Below are positions 11,181 to 21,394 of a stretch of 64,000 bases of DNA, one piece after another. The notes under the pieces are model-generated. The model was given only the letters and a program-made list of their open reading frames with translations, ran no database searches and was not told where the DNA came from. Both the position numbers and the translations under genes were made by a program. Position 1 is the first letter of the stretch. Each line of letters opens with the position of its first letter. The stretch comes from Achatina immaculata (taxonomy: Eukaryota; Mollusca; Gastropoda; Stylommatophora; Achatinidae): contig CM019719.1 of assembly GCA_009760885.1 (NCBI GenBank), forward strand, positions 23,290,084 to 23,354,083, read 5' to 3'.

Positions 11181-11181
11181 A

Positions 11182-11228
<47 letters not shown>
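11181..11228. repeat. (TA)n microsatellite
   Basis: About 24 TA units between the Penelope-like end and a C-family LINE fragment. Confidence 0.95.
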
Positions 11229-11233
<5 letters not shown>

Positions 11234-11441
11234 CATATTAAACATCACGAGAATTTAGAGAAAACAATCTTTGAAGGATAAATAATGGGAAAAGGGGGGG
11301 GGGGGGAAGAAAGAGAGGAAGACCAAGGCGAAGATGGCTGCAGGACATCGTTGACAATCTGCAAATGGATGCATCAGCAGGGCATATTGCTTACAACCAA
11401 GAGGCCTACAGGAGAGCTGTTTGGGAGGAAAATGACTGACT
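11229..11441 (+). pseudogene. C-family RTE-like LINE 3' fragment
   Basis: Starts at TTGGACATATTAAACATCACG and ends near GAGGAAAATGACTGAC. The decayed translation matches the C-terminal KYFGHIKRHDNLEKT, GRPRRRWLQDIVDD and AHNREAYRSAVWE motifs of the copy at 61692-62280. A G run near 11291-11305 breaks the frame. Confidence 0.8.
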
Positions 11442-11486
11442 GGGTATATATACTTAAAACTGCTCACTAATTCTTCTAAGATGCTG

Positions 11487-12486
11487 TACAATACTGCTAA
11501 TGTACGTTATCTAGAATTTTGCTAATATACGTTACCTATAATTTTGCTAATATACTTTATTCACAATCTTCCTAATATACGTTACCTACAATCTTTCTAA
11601 TATACGTTGCCTACAATCTTTCTAATATACATTACCTACAATCTTTCTAACATACGTTATCTATAATCTTGCTAATATACTTTACTCACAATCTTTCTAA
11701 TATACGTTACCCACAGTCTTCCTAATATGCGTTACCTACAATCTTCCTAATATACGTTACCTACAATCTTCCTAATATACGTTACCTACAATCTTCCTAA
11801 TATGCGTTACCTACAATCTTTCTAATATACGTTACCTACAATCTTTCTAATATATGTTACCTACAATCTTTCTAACATACCTTATCTATAATCTTGCTAA
11901 TATACTTTATTCACAATCTTCCTAATATACGTTACCTACAATCTTCCTAATATACTTTATTCACAATCTTCCTAATATACGTTACCTACAGTCTTCCTAA
12001 TATACTTTATTCACAATCTTCCTAATATACGTTACCTACAGTCTTCCTAATATACCTTACCTACAATTTTCCTAATATACGTTACCTACAATCTTCCTAA
12101 TATACGTTACCTACAATTTTCCTAATATACGCTACCTACAATCTTCCTAATATACGTTACCTACAATTTTCCTAATATACGTTACCTACAATCTTCCTAA
12201 TATACGTTACCTACAATTTTCCTAATATACGTTACCTACAATCTTTCTAATATAACCTTACCTACAATCTTCCTAATGTACGTTACCTACAGTCTTCCTA
12301 ATATACCTTACCTACAATCTTCCTAATGTACGTTACCTACAGTCTTCCTAATATACGTTACCTACAGTCTTCCTGATATACGTTACCTACAATCTTCCTA
12401 GTATACGTTACCTACAATCTTCCTAGTATACGTTACCTACAATCTTCCTAGTATACATTACCTACAATCTTCCTAATATACGTTAC
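11487..12486. repeat. 25-bp satellite array, left part
   Basis: About 40 units of CTTCCTAATATACGTTACCT followed by ACAAT, with variants such as TTTATTCAC and GTATAC. It resumes after an insertion at 13431. Confidence 0.95.
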
Positions 12487-13430
12487 TTTGATTTCCGCAC
12501 CACGATTCACAGGGTCAAGATCTGGCTGGCGCGTCCTACCTCGGGATAAGTGCAGACAAAGAGCAACCATAGCACCAAGAGTTCCTCTAAGAAAAGGGTG
12601 ACAAGCTAAAGAGGGGCAAATCATGGACGGGTCGTTCCGAAGATGTCATCAAGCAGGTCTCTGAACCCAACATCATCAACCCCGGCGAGGAATGGGTACC
12701 TGTGTCTCCAGCGTTCAAGGACAGCTTCTCTTACATTGTTAGACTTGACAAGAGAAGCAAGGGAGCAGAATCCACTTGCCGTGAATGTTTAAGTGAACGC
12801 CCTCACCAGCGAAAACTCCGGTGAGACAGATGCTGTTATTTACACAAATGGGTCTGCTGTACGACATCAAAGAAGTGCATGGGCATTCACAACACATTCG
12901 GCTACTAGAACAATCCAGGAAGCCAGCGGTGCCTTCACCATGACCACAAGCAGCATGGCAATGGAGGTGATGGCGGTGACGAAAGCATTCTCTTGGCTGG
13001 AGTCACAAGACTGCACCCGTGTCTGCATACTTAGTGATTCAATGAGTATGATCCGGAAGGTCGAGGCAGGTTCTGTACGCAGGCAGTGGCTTGAATCATT
13101 GCAGGAATCAACAATTCGCGGTCACCTTCATCTATGTCGCTGAGCTCGTGGACAGGGAGAGCTGTTAGGTTGGCTGGCTATGCCATCATCGCAGATGGAC
13201 AACCACTTGATCGAGCTGATATTCTTAAAGCGATAGGCAGAGCAGAGGATTATTTTTTTTTTAGACTGAAAGAACTGACAGCAGCTAGGAACGAAAGACA
13301 TACTGGACATGGGAGAGGACTGGTCATCCAAATCAGGACAGGCACTATCAGCCACAGGACGATGATAGATATTGGGGGGGGGGGAACATGTCCAAAGTGC
13401 AATGATGATGACCCAGATCATAAACCCTAC
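12487..13430 (+). mobile_element. LINE fragment with RNase H domain inside the 25-bp array
   Basis: A 0.94-kb non-satellite block flanked by the same 25-bp satellite. It encodes a decayed RNase H domain and a C-terminal cysteine/histidine part, as found at the end of some non-LTR elements. It has no obvious poly-A or microsatellite tail, and the satellite hides any target-site duplication. Confidence 0.7.
12793..13143 (+). pseudogene. LINE RNase H domain, broken
   Basis: The 116-codon frame reads AVIYTNGSAVRHQRSAWAF, then TSSMAMEVMAVTKAF, then CILSDSMSMIRKV. These fit the D-E-D core of RNase H, except that the first Asp is Asn (YTNGS where YTDGS is usual), so catalysis would be lost. Downstream (13134-13430), after a frame change, are AGYAIIADGQPLDRADILKAI, an RTGTISHRT stretch and CPKCNDDDPDH. 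RNase H removes the RNA strand of the RNA-DNA hybrid during retrotransposition. The clade is uncertain. Confidence 0.7.
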
Positions 13431-13625
13431 CTTACCTACAATCCTGCTAGCATACGTTACCTACAATCTTGTCAATATACGTTACCTACAATCTTGCTAG
13501 CATACGTGACCTACAATCTTGCTAGCAAACGTCACCTACAATCTTGCCAGCATACGTCACCTACAATCTTGCTAGCATACATTACTCACAATCTTGCTCA
13601 TATACGTTTCCTACAGCTTTGCTCA
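13431..13625. repeat. 25-bp satellite array, right part
   Basis: About eight units of CTACAATCTTGCTAGCATAC plus GTTAC. These form a distinct sub-variant (CTTGCTAGC rather than CTTCCTAAT) from the left part. Confidence 0.9.
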
Positions 13626-14898
13626 CACGTTAGCCATAACAGGCGTGATAGTGAATGCATGATGGTCTCCAACGCTCACACAGGAAGGAGATTTCACCAT
13701 TAACATTACATGCCCTGTGTGTCTGAATATCATAACACTAGATTATCAACCGTACCAACCTATTTATTCAACACAGTTACTGCATACACAAAGAAAGTTC
13801 AGAAATCTGTCTTCCATAGGACAACCATATATCCTCTTTCATATATGCACACATACAAGATCAGAAAAAAAAAGCAAGATGAAAAAGTGCCAGCCTCGCA
13901 TATTCACTTTTTCCTCAATTATCGCTAAATGTCATTGAAATCCTCGCTTCTAAAATCCCTGGGATAAAGTTACGAACATTTTATATCCTAATAATCATTT
14001 TTTTAAAAACTGACTTGGGGGGGGGGAGGGAGAGGGGAGGGGACCTCTCCCACCGACTCTTCGTCCTCAGGCTAAGCCACATCCTCCCTTTATGTCAGTA
14101 AGAACAGCCTCCCTAACAGAGCCTCAGACATGTATGGAGGTTAGTTACATATAATTGGCGGTTGTCAAGGACAACGGGCTATGCTCTTATCTCCATCTTT
14201 GCCAACATTTCCTGTGAAGCCAGAACAAACACGTTTTGACAAGTTAATGTTGTGGCCTTCTAAAGATCTCGGTCCTCAGTTCATCATCATCTTGTGTCAT
14301 CTCAAAGGGAGCTTTGGCTCACAATGAATCAATAGTTTGCTCCTTCATGGCGTAGCTAACCAAACATTTCTTGCCATACTTTGATGCTGCTCTCTCGATT
14401 GTGATGGCACGTGGCATTTCTCTCTCTCTACCCTCCTCGCCCCTCCCCTGCCCTCACACCCTTCAACCCAACAACTGCATACTTGTCTTGCACCACACCA
14501 TACTCCTGTTTCTTACAATATCCAAATACAAACAGACCAATCTCAGACTTAATTTACTTCACACAAGAGGGACGATATTTCAGATTTATGCCCTTCTCCT
14601 ACGTACGTACAGTACTTCAGTATATGTTTCTGTTTACTCTCAGTTTATGATTTGACACACTGTCAGCTTGTAGCAGTGTAAAGTGACCAAACCTTCTGAC
14701 CTGTGTCCCGCCCTCTTAAACTTTTTGGGTTCGTGTTAAAAAATTTTAATCCGTGAAAATATAAAAAAAATGCGCAGTTATGAGTCGTAGTGTCAAATTA
14801 CAGCGTAAAATTTAAAGCTGTTATAGAAAAAAGTAGCAAAATCCTAAGAAATCAGGAAAACAAACTTATGTTAACGTTACCATGTTTTTCTTCAATGC
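13626..14898. other. Stretch without recognised genes; one G-rich tract
   Basis: A G/A-rich tract (GGGGGGGGGGAGGGAGAGGGG type) lies at about 14017-14042. Two overlapping frames at 14371-14655 have no family motif. No promoter or RNA gene is supported. Confidence 0.45.
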
Positions 14899-15190
14899 TA
14901 CTATAACACAGGGCACAATTTTTTATAAATAGGAAACTACGAGGTTTTGGTACGGTAAAGTAAGATAACAAATATTGTAGGATTAAACCTCGAAAAAATC
15001 GTAGACAAGATAGTACGCTGTTCTCTCGTGGCTAGACAGCTGCTCGTCCTACCGGAGTCCGTGTTCGAATCCCAGGTAATTCTCTTGTGATTTTTCTTTC
15101 TCTCACGTCTCACTAAAGTGCTTTGTCTACGATTTTTTCGAGGTTTAATCCTACAATATTTGTTATCTTACTTTACTATAACACAGGGCA
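14899..15190. mobile_element. Inverted-repeat element with tRNA-like loop
   Basis: Arms of exactly 54 bp, identical when reversed, lie at 14955-15008 and 15123-15176 around a 114-bp loop. The loop holds a tRNA-like head (TGGCTAGACAGCTGC, then GTGTTCGAATCCCAGG as B box). A 17-bp direct repeat TACTATAACACAGGGCA at 14899-14915 and 15174-15190 brackets the unit as a target-site duplication would. The repeat contains no protein. A related tRNA-like head, reversed, is at 50522-50585. It may be a SINE that gained an inverted copy of its tail, or a foldback element. Confidence 0.75.
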
Positions 15191-15419
15191 ACGTCATGAA
15201 ATTTGAAAAATAAAAGCAGCAATGTTTCTAATTTTGCCCGGGATGTAAAATTTCGCGTCCAGCTTAGCATTTTTGGTGTGCACGGCCACGCAGTTTAGAG
15301 GGAACATTACTTCCGTCTTATTGTTTATGAACGTAGTTTAATGTTAGTGTTGCTTCAAACCTTCTGCTGATAATATCGCTTCTAGTTTCCTCTATTCTTG
15401 TTATATGTAGTCCCCATTT

Positions 15420-15495
15420 GGCACCATGCTTCTGCCTCAATATCTTCACAGCATCGACTGCAGAAAGCATCCTTCCCGAGTGACAGGGCAGTGTG
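15420..15495 (-). repeat. Diverged R313-like fragment
   Basis: Minus strand reads GCAGTCGATGCTGTGAAGAT then TTGAGGCAGAAGC, resembling the head of R313 (GCTGATGCAGTGAAGATGTT then AGGCA). Short and diverged. Confidence 0.4.
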
Positions 15496-15497
15496 TG

Positions 15498-15698
15498 TCA
15501 TGTGACGTGTCTCTTCCAGAATGTTGCCCATCTCGCTCCCTCCAGGATTGTACTGCGGGCTTGAGCAAGTTGACCAGCAGCTCGCGATGACATATTCAGG
15601 TCTTCCATGATGTCATGAGTCCACCTGAGGCGTGGTCGCCACTTTTCTCTTTTCCCGGGCACTATGTCATCTGCTGCCAATCTAGTCAGTGCAGTCAA
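15498..15698 (-). pseudogene. LINE C-terminal fragment
   Basis: Minus strand gives a 66-residue frame ending in KREKWRPRLRWTHDIMEDLN, ARSTILEGARWATFWKRHVT. The R.R.RW..D.MEDL and A...ARW...W layout is that of the C-terminus of RTE-like LINE proteins. It has no RT motif and is distinct from families A-D and G. Confidence 0.5.
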
Positions 15699-15699
15699 G

Positions 15700-16137
15700 C
15701 CATTATGTCTCTTTATTGCTCCTACTTTTTTTTCCTAGTTTATACATCATGTCTCTTTATTGCTCCTGCTTTTTTCCTAGTTTATACATTATGTCTCTTT
15801 ATTGCTCCTGTTTTTTTCCTAGTTTATACATTACGTCTCTTTATTGCTCCTGTTTTTTTCCTAGTTTATACATTACGTCTCTTTATTGCTCCTGCTTTTT
15901 TCCTAGTTTATACATTATGTCTCTTTATTGCTCCTGCTTTTTTTCCTAGTTTATACATTATGTCTCTTTATTGCTCCTGCTTTTTTTCCTAGTTTATACA
16001 TTATGTCTCTTTATTGCTCCTGCTTTTTTCCTAGTTTATACATTATGTCTCTTTATTGCTTCTGCTTTTTTCCTAGTTTATACATTATGTCTCTTTATTG
16101 CTTCTGCTTTTTTCCTAGTTTATACATTATGTCTCTT
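15700..16137. repeat. 43-bp minisatellite
   Basis: About ten units of TTTATACATTATGTCTCTTT, ATTGCTCCTGC, TTTTTTCCTAG. Slips in the T run vary unit length. Open frames rich in FFLVYTLCLFIAP are products of the repeat. Confidence 0.93.
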
Positions 16138-16140
16138 GAT

Positions 16141-16277
16141 GTGGCTGAAGTATCACACTGAGTGTGTGGGAAGAATGAAAGATGGAGTGATGAAGGGCAG
16201 AATGCAAGACGGGACTGCGTGGCCCAATTCTTTACCCTTTAAAAATAAAGATTGTTCATTCATTCATTCATTCACCA
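16141..16277 (+). repeat. Dispersed repeat F, copy with (CATT)n tail
   Basis: GTGTGGGAAGAATGAAAGAT, GGAGTGATGAAGGGCAGAAT, CCCAATTCTTTACCCTTT and AATAAAGAT then CATTCATT. The 39970-40078 copy shares all of these blocks. The last 40 bp are also shared with 850-975 and 42335-42410 (reversed). Confidence 0.75.
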
Positions 16278-16279
16278 TT

Positions 16280-16530
16280 CTAAAGCAAATGACGTTTATG
16301 AGCCAGCTTTCTACGACACCTAATCCTGCCAGTATATCTTTTATTTGATTTCCTTTCTATCCACGATATTCTCAGTGCCATTCCATAACATTTCATTTCA
16401 AATGTTGTTTTTCTCTTTTCTAGCGATTTTTGTTAAGTGTCCATACTTTGCATTCGTATGTTGCCATTGGGAATATGTCAGCTCTTAGAAAACAGCTTTG
16501 CTTTCATCTTGGCGCCTAGCCACATATTCT
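16280..16530 (-). pseudogene. C-like LINE fragment, badly decayed
   Basis: The minus strand translates, across several frames, to pieces like FPMATYECKVWTLNK and ISWIERKSN. These correspond to FPIATYACETWTLNKT and ISWTQKRTN of the C-family copy at 61692-62280. Confidence 0.6.
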
Positions 16531-16910
16531 TCATTTGAGCAGGAAAGCAGAGTAATAACATATTTTGTTAAAATTGTGCTGACATTCTTCAAGAACTTTC
16601 TGTCCTTATAAGGAATACGTATTGAAGTGTATCATGCTCAATGACGTCCTCTAGGCCAGGGGTGGTAAGTCATGTCAGGTCACGAGGTATGTACTGTCCA
16701 ATACAAGGTTGTTTACTTGTCGCAGCTCCTACACCTGGCCAACGTATCACGCCTACCTCACCCTGACCCATTTCTTCGCTATGAACTTTCCTTGACCTCT
16801 GCCCAATCAATGCCTTAAAAAAAAATAAAGGTTGTCTCGTTTATATCTTCGGTCCCGCTTCAAGTTCTCACACCGCTTTCTTGCAATTCATGCCTACGTT
16901 TTCTCTGTTT
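16531..16910. other. Stretch without recognised features
   Basis: No gene or repeat recognised. GGCCAGGGGTGGTAAGT near 16652 faintly recalls a hAT end, but no partner end was found. Confidence 0.4.
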
Positions 16911-17020
16911 GCTTTCAACTGTTTTTACTTTCAACTGTTTTTACTTTCAACTGTTTTTACTTTCAAATGTTTTTTACTTTCAAATGTTTTTACTTTCAAA
17001 TGTTTTTGCTTTCAGCTGTT
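16911..17020. repeat. Short 16-17-bp tandem repeat
   Basis: Six or seven copies of CTTTCAACTGTTTTTA with minor changes. Confidence 0.85.
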
Positions 17021-17076
17021 TTTGGCATTAGATTCTAGAGCACCGAAATAAAGAAAGCCCTGATATGTATCGGCAG

Positions 17077-17345
17077 AAATAAACCCACGACTTTTATCAA
17101 AACAAATAAACCTACATCTTTTATCAAACAAATAAACCCACGAATTTTATCAAAACAAATAAACCTACAACTTTTATCAAACAAATAAACCCACGAATTT
17201 TATCAAAACAAATAAACCCACACATTTTATCAAAACAAATAAACCCACGAATTTTATCAAAACAAATAAACCCACACATTTTATCAAAACAAATAAACCC
17301 ACAACTTTTATCAAAACAAATAAACCCACGACTTGTATCACACAG
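17077..17345. repeat. 27-bp satellite, subfamily 1
   Basis: About ten units of AACAAATAAACCCACGAATT plus TTATCAA. Unit length and the CTTTTATCA...ACAAA frame match the array at 18036-18345, of which this is a diverged relative. Confidence 0.92.
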
Positions 17346-17589
17346 ATAAATTTTGGGGAGTTTCTAAACCCGACAAAATGTAAGCCTCAAAAAGGTTTTG
17401 ACTTTTATCGAGAACGGAGACTTGGCTTTGGAGAAATGTACAGCAAATATCCTGACAGGCAGAGAAGAACATAACAGAAGAGGTCATCAAAGAACTTTCG
17501 GAACACAGAAAACTAGTTACAATGATAAGAAAAAGACACTTGAAAACTTCTTCGACGCGCCCTGAGAGGACAGAGGTTAGAGAAACTAG

Positions 17590-17757
17590 TTGATATCTGG
17601 AAAATCCAAGGGGAAAAAAAGGAAGAGAGAAACATGTCTCAGAGGACTGACCAAGTGGCATGGAAAACAGAAAAGCGTCTTAACTAACTGGAGGCACCAA
17701 GGACCGTACAAAGCAGGGAAGCATGACAGCCAACGTTATCCGGCACGGCACATAGGA
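17590..17757 (+). pseudogene. Possible diverged G-like LINE 3' end
   Basis: Ends AGCCAACG..ATCCGGCACGGCACATAGGAATAA, very like the G-family end AGCCAACGCCAGTCGGCACG then GCACCTGATGATGA. Upstream coding similarity is weak (a KRKRETCLRG stretch). Only the end is convincing. Confidence 0.4.
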
Positions 17758-17799
17758 ATAACAGTTTTATGGACGCAAATAAAGTTCTATATTTTATCC

Positions 17800-18038
17800 A
17801 CGATGGCGTCTCAGTGGCGAAGTGGTTAGTGCTCTAGATTCTCATGGCGAAGGTCGAGGGTTCGAATCTGATCTCAGGCGCCTCATACACCCTGGCTGTA
17901 GAAGTTGGGATAGTAAAGGCAGCCATGGCATAATGCTGACCACATCACTTTCTAGGGTGCTGACAGGTCAAGGAAAATATTGGCACTAACACTACGTCAC
18001 TATGTGCCTCTAAGGCATGACAGGGTTACCTTTATCTT
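17800..18038 (+). mobile_element. SINE-V copy inside the 27-bp satellite
   Basis: GGCGTCTCAGTGGCGAAGTG then GTTAGTGCTC (A box) and GAGGGTTCGAATCTG (B box), then the SINE-V body and TTACCTTTATCTTTATC tail. It is flanked at 17771-17799 and from 18039 by 27-bp satellite units (AAATAAAGTTCTATATTTTATC and ACAAACAAAGCTCTAAC), so it inserted into that array. Confidence 0.88.
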
Positions 18039-18345
18039 TATCTCTTTTATCGACACAAACAAAGCTCTAACTTTTATCAGCACAAACAAAGCTCTAACTT
18101 CTATCAGCACAAACAAAGCTCTAACTTTTATCAGTGCAAACAAAGCTATAACTTTTATCAGTGCAAACAAAGCTCTAACTTTTATCAGCACAAACAAAGC
18201 TCTAACTTTTATCAGCACAAACAAAGCTCTAACTTCTATCAGCACAAACAAAGCTCTAACTTTTATCAACACAAACAAAGCTCTAACTTCTATCAGCACA
18301 AACAAAGCTCTAACTTCTATCAGCACAAATAAAGCCCCGACTGCT
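18036..18345. repeat. 27-bp satellite, subfamily 2
   Basis: About eleven units of CTTTTATCAGCACAAACAAA plus GCTCTAA. Because 27 is a multiple of three, both strands stay open (ISTNKALT and VRALFVLIE repeats). These frames are not genes. Confidence 0.93.
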
Positions 18346-18372
18346 GTCTGTGCACGCAAAAATGTGACATTT

Positions 18373-19038
18373 ACTAGGAGCAGATAAAACTAATATTTCA
18401 GTGACCTGTCACAAACATTTGTCCTGTGGGAGATTTGTGATTTCCTCTGTCCTCTCCTATCCTATGTTTGTTTTTTTTTTTTTGTTTTTCTTTTTCTTTT
18501 CTAACTAAAGACACATTTTCATTTCTAATGTTTCTCCTATTTCATTTTCACGCCCTCTTTTCAAATGGGCTAATAAAAACTGGAAGTTCTTTTTTTTTAA
18601 AAAACAAATTGGAGCTAATTTAAAAGCGTTATTTTTTTTTTCCTTGTACGACGTTGGTAATTATAAACTGTTATTTAGACTGGGCTGCAGTTTTAAGAAC
18701 TTTTGCCATAAACTAGAAAAATGATAACCCAGGTTCAAGAGAGACGAAATTAGAAACCACGTGGGGTCCCAAATAACGTGTGAATTACATGCTCCGTCAC
18801 GTTTTCTGTCTGTTCGATTGAGAGTTATCTCCTGCTGCATCCGGCGTAATTAAACTTGACCTATGATCGTCACGTGAGCTGACGGTGTGCACAGTAGCCA
18901 TGTCATTAACATAGATCGAGTCGGGGAGAGAACAGAAATGAAGACACTGAAAAGTGGAAAATAGACAGACTGAAAGATGAAATGGATTACATTAGAAGAT
19001 AGATGGGGGCATTGGAAACATCGTATATATAGGCAAGC
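18373..19038. other. Non-coding stretch with one half of a repeat pair
   Basis: Apart from T-rich tracts near 18469-18500, the part at 18535-18672 resembles 19375-19520: AATTGGAGCTAATTTAAAAG versus ATTGGAACTAATTTAACAG, then CGTTATT, a T run, CCTTGTACGA and GTTGRTAATTATA. No gene recognised. Confidence 0.5.
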
Positions 19039-19048
19039 ACACATTTGT

Positions 19049-19247
19049 AGGGGGCCGGCTAGTGTAGTGGTTAGAGCACTCGTCTAGCAACCAAATGGTC
19101 GAGGGTTCGAATCCCCAGCTGAGCGGGATCCCCTTTCCGACCAATACGGCCCCTAGGCCGACCCAGCCTCGCCGATGACCCAGCATAATGAGGCCCCCAA
19201 CGCTTCACCCCCTACGGCATTTGCTATGGGACTATCTTTACCCTTTT
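19049..19247 (+). mobile_element. tRNA-derived SINE (SINE-2)
   Basis: Well-kept tRNA-like head: CTAGTGTAGTGGTTAGAGCA (A box) and GAGGGTTCGAATCCCC (B box), then a unique body (GGCCGACCCAGCCTCGCC) and an ATCTTTACCCTTTT end. Exact 10-bp direct repeats ACACATTTGT at 19039-19048 and 19248-19257 mark insertion. Different body from SINE-V. It could be mistaken for a tRNA gene, but the acceptor stem does not pair. Confidence 0.9.
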
Positions 19248-19254
19248 ACACATT

Positions 19255-19340
19255 TGTGAGAGACAAATATACGGATAGTCAGAACCCAATATACGGACAG
19301 TCAGAGACAAATATACGGACAGTCAGAGACAAATAAAGAC
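19255..19340. repeat. 22-bp minisatellite, left fragment
   Basis: Units of GACAGTCAGAGACAAATATAC with changes. The same array continues at 19512. Confidence 0.85.
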
Positions 19341-19374
19341 AAATGTTCAGTTACAGTGGTTCTACTATTTCATT

Positions 19375-19520
19375 TGCACCCCCCCCCCTTTGTTAAATGT
19401 CTTCATTATGTTACCATTGCTAATTAAACTGAGAGTTCTTTTTTAAAACATATTGGAACTAATTTAACAGCGTTATTATTATTTTTTTTCCTTGTACGAA
19501 GTTGATAATTATACAGACTG
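19375..19520 (+). repeat. Second half of a dispersed repeat pair
   Basis: Matches 18535-18672 in order with about 15-20% visible differences. It lies between two parts of the 22-bp minisatellite. Element class unknown. Confidence 0.5.
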
Positions 19521-20235
19521 TCGGAGATAAATATATGGACAATCAGAGACAAATATACTGACAGTCAGAACCTAATATACAGACAGTCAGAGATAAATAT
19601 ATGGATAGTCAGAGACATACAGACAGTCAAAGACAAACACCCAGACAGTCAGAGACAAACTTGCGGACAGAGATAAACATAGAAAAATTAGAGACAAATA
19701 TACAGACAGTCAAAGGCAAACATACAAACAGTCAGAGACAAATATACAGACAGTCAAAAGCAAACACCCAGACAGTCATTAACATATATACAGACAGTCA
19801 AAGACAAACACCCAGACAGTCAGAGACAAACTTGCGGACAGAGATAAACATAGAAAAATTAGAGACAAATATACAGACAGTCAAAGGCAAACATACAAAC
19901 AGTCAGAGACAAATATACAGACAGTCAAAAGCAAACACCCAGACAGTCATTAACATATATACAGACAGTCAAAGACAAACACCCAGACAGTCATTAACAT
20001 ATATACAGACAGTCAAAGACAAGCACACAGACAGTCATAAACATATATACAGACAGTCAAAGACAAACACACAGACAGTCAGAGACAAGCATGCAGACAG
20101 ATATAAACATAGGATAGTTAGACACAAACATACAGACAGCTGAAGACAAACATACGGGGTAGTTAAAGACAGAAAATCGAAATGTCATAAAATAGCAAAC
20201 GGACAATCAAAGACAGTCATACGGATAGTCAAACA
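19512..20235. repeat. 22-bp minisatellite with 171-bp higher-order repeat
   Basis: Units of the ACAGACAGTCAAAGACAAAC type. The variant TTGCGGACAGAGATAAACAT occurs at 19661 and again at 19832. The whole 171-bp block around it, including TAGAAAAATTAGAGACAAAT, is repeated. Frames rich in QTVKDKHTDSH are repeat readings. Confidence 0.9.
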
Positions 20236-20270
20236 TACAAACAGACGTCCCAGTACACTGACAGATCTAA

Positions 20271-20484
20271 AGAGATGGATGGATGGATATATGGATGGAT
20301 GTACGGATGGATGGATGGATATATGGATGGATGGATGGATGGATGGATATATGGATGGATGGATGGATATATGGATGGATGGATGGATGGATGGATGGAT
20401 AGATGGATGGATGGATGGATGGATGGATATATGGATGGATGGATGGATGGATGTATGGATGGATGGATGGATGGATGGATGGAT
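20271..20484. repeat. (GGAT)n microsatellite
   Basis: Over 200 bp of GGAT units with ATAT and GTAC interruptions. Its counterpart is at 22243-22466, with a different interruption pattern. Confidence 0.97.
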
Positions 20485-20707
20485 TTTTTATGTAAAATTC
20501 TGAGAAGATTTTTTAAAAATTTGAAAAGATCTTGTTAAAACTGAATACAAACATTAACAGTGTCCATGTATCTCCATGCTCACGCGCTAGAGTAAACTTA
20601 TTTCTCCGAGTATATTCTTCCTCTACTTCTTGTGAAAATGTTGGCGTAATTATTTGTACAACATAATTTCAGTTCCCGTGCCGATAAGCTTAAGAAGGAA
20701 AGACGAA

Positions 20708-20708
<1 letters not shown>

Positions 20709-20741
<33 letters not shown>

Positions 20742-20756
20742 GCTGTTGTTGTTGTT
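20709..20756. repeat. (TTG)n microsatellite
   Basis: About 16 TTG units with one CTG. The duplicate at 22690-22715 has about eight. Confidence 0.95.
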
Positions 20757-20821
20757 CGTTGGTATATAGAGAACTGGTGTGAACGCTTGTTTTGTTTATG
20801 TTTTTCGCCTCATTATTTTCA

Positions 20822-21185
20822 CTTTTTTTTTCCTTCTGGAGCTGCCATCTTGTCGTTCTCATGTTGTTTAATTTGAAATTATCTGCAGCTTTCATTATAT
20901 CCATATAAAGTTCCCGTTTCCATGCTATCAAGGCATATACGGGATACGGTGATAGGCCCGTATTTCCGAGACCTTCGGCACGTGAAAGTTTGATGTGGCC
21001 CCAGTATCACACCTGACCGCATTTACCTTCCCAGATTTCTCTGGTACCCATTTGTAGAAGCTGGGTGGACCCCGGGGTCTCTTCGACGTGTACCAGAAAA
21101 AAAAAAATCCCACTTCTGAGACTTGAACCAGGTACCACCAGATTAGTAAACCCAGCGCCTAACCACTCAGCTAACAAGACCGCCA
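20822..21185 (-). mobile_element. tRNA-derived SINE (SINE-3), copy 1
   Basis: On the minus strand: GGCGGTCTTGTTAGCTGAGT then GGTTAGGCGC (A box), TACCTGGTTCAAGTCTCAG (B box), an A run, then a body related to SINE-V (GGGTACC, GGTCAGGTGTGATACTG, GTATATGCCTTGATAGCATG). An A-rich end follows. ATTATTTTCA at 20812-20821 and 21186-21195 is a probable 10-bp target-site duplication. Confidence 0.8.
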
Positions 21186-21394
21186 ATTATTTTCATATGT
21201 TACCCGAAAAATGCTTTTTGTTTAAAGTCTTCTGTAGCAGTTTCCGTTATTTTGTATCATAAATTAAGTGATGGTGGAGAATTATAACTCTGCAATATTC
21301 GTGTCATATCTGTGTAATATTTGTCCATGTTCAGAATTTGCTGCATTCCTTTTATAAGTCATTGACATAAAAGTCCAGAAGGCTCGTCTAGTCT

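Noticed and set aside
11487..13625. CRISPR array
   Set aside because: Contiguous tandem units with no spacers, in a eukaryotic repeat context. The same holds for every other array here.
15009..15122. Possible tRNA gene in the inverted-repeat loop
   Set aside because: No complete cloverleaf could be drawn. It is better explained as a tRNA-derived element.
18000..18387. Opposed frames of 119 and 135 codons
   Set aside because: 27-bp satellite artefact starting in a SINE tail.
19051..19130. Possible tRNA gene
   Set aside because: A and B boxes are present, but the acceptor stem does not pair, a SINE body follows, and a 10-bp target-site duplication flanks the whole. It is a SINE.
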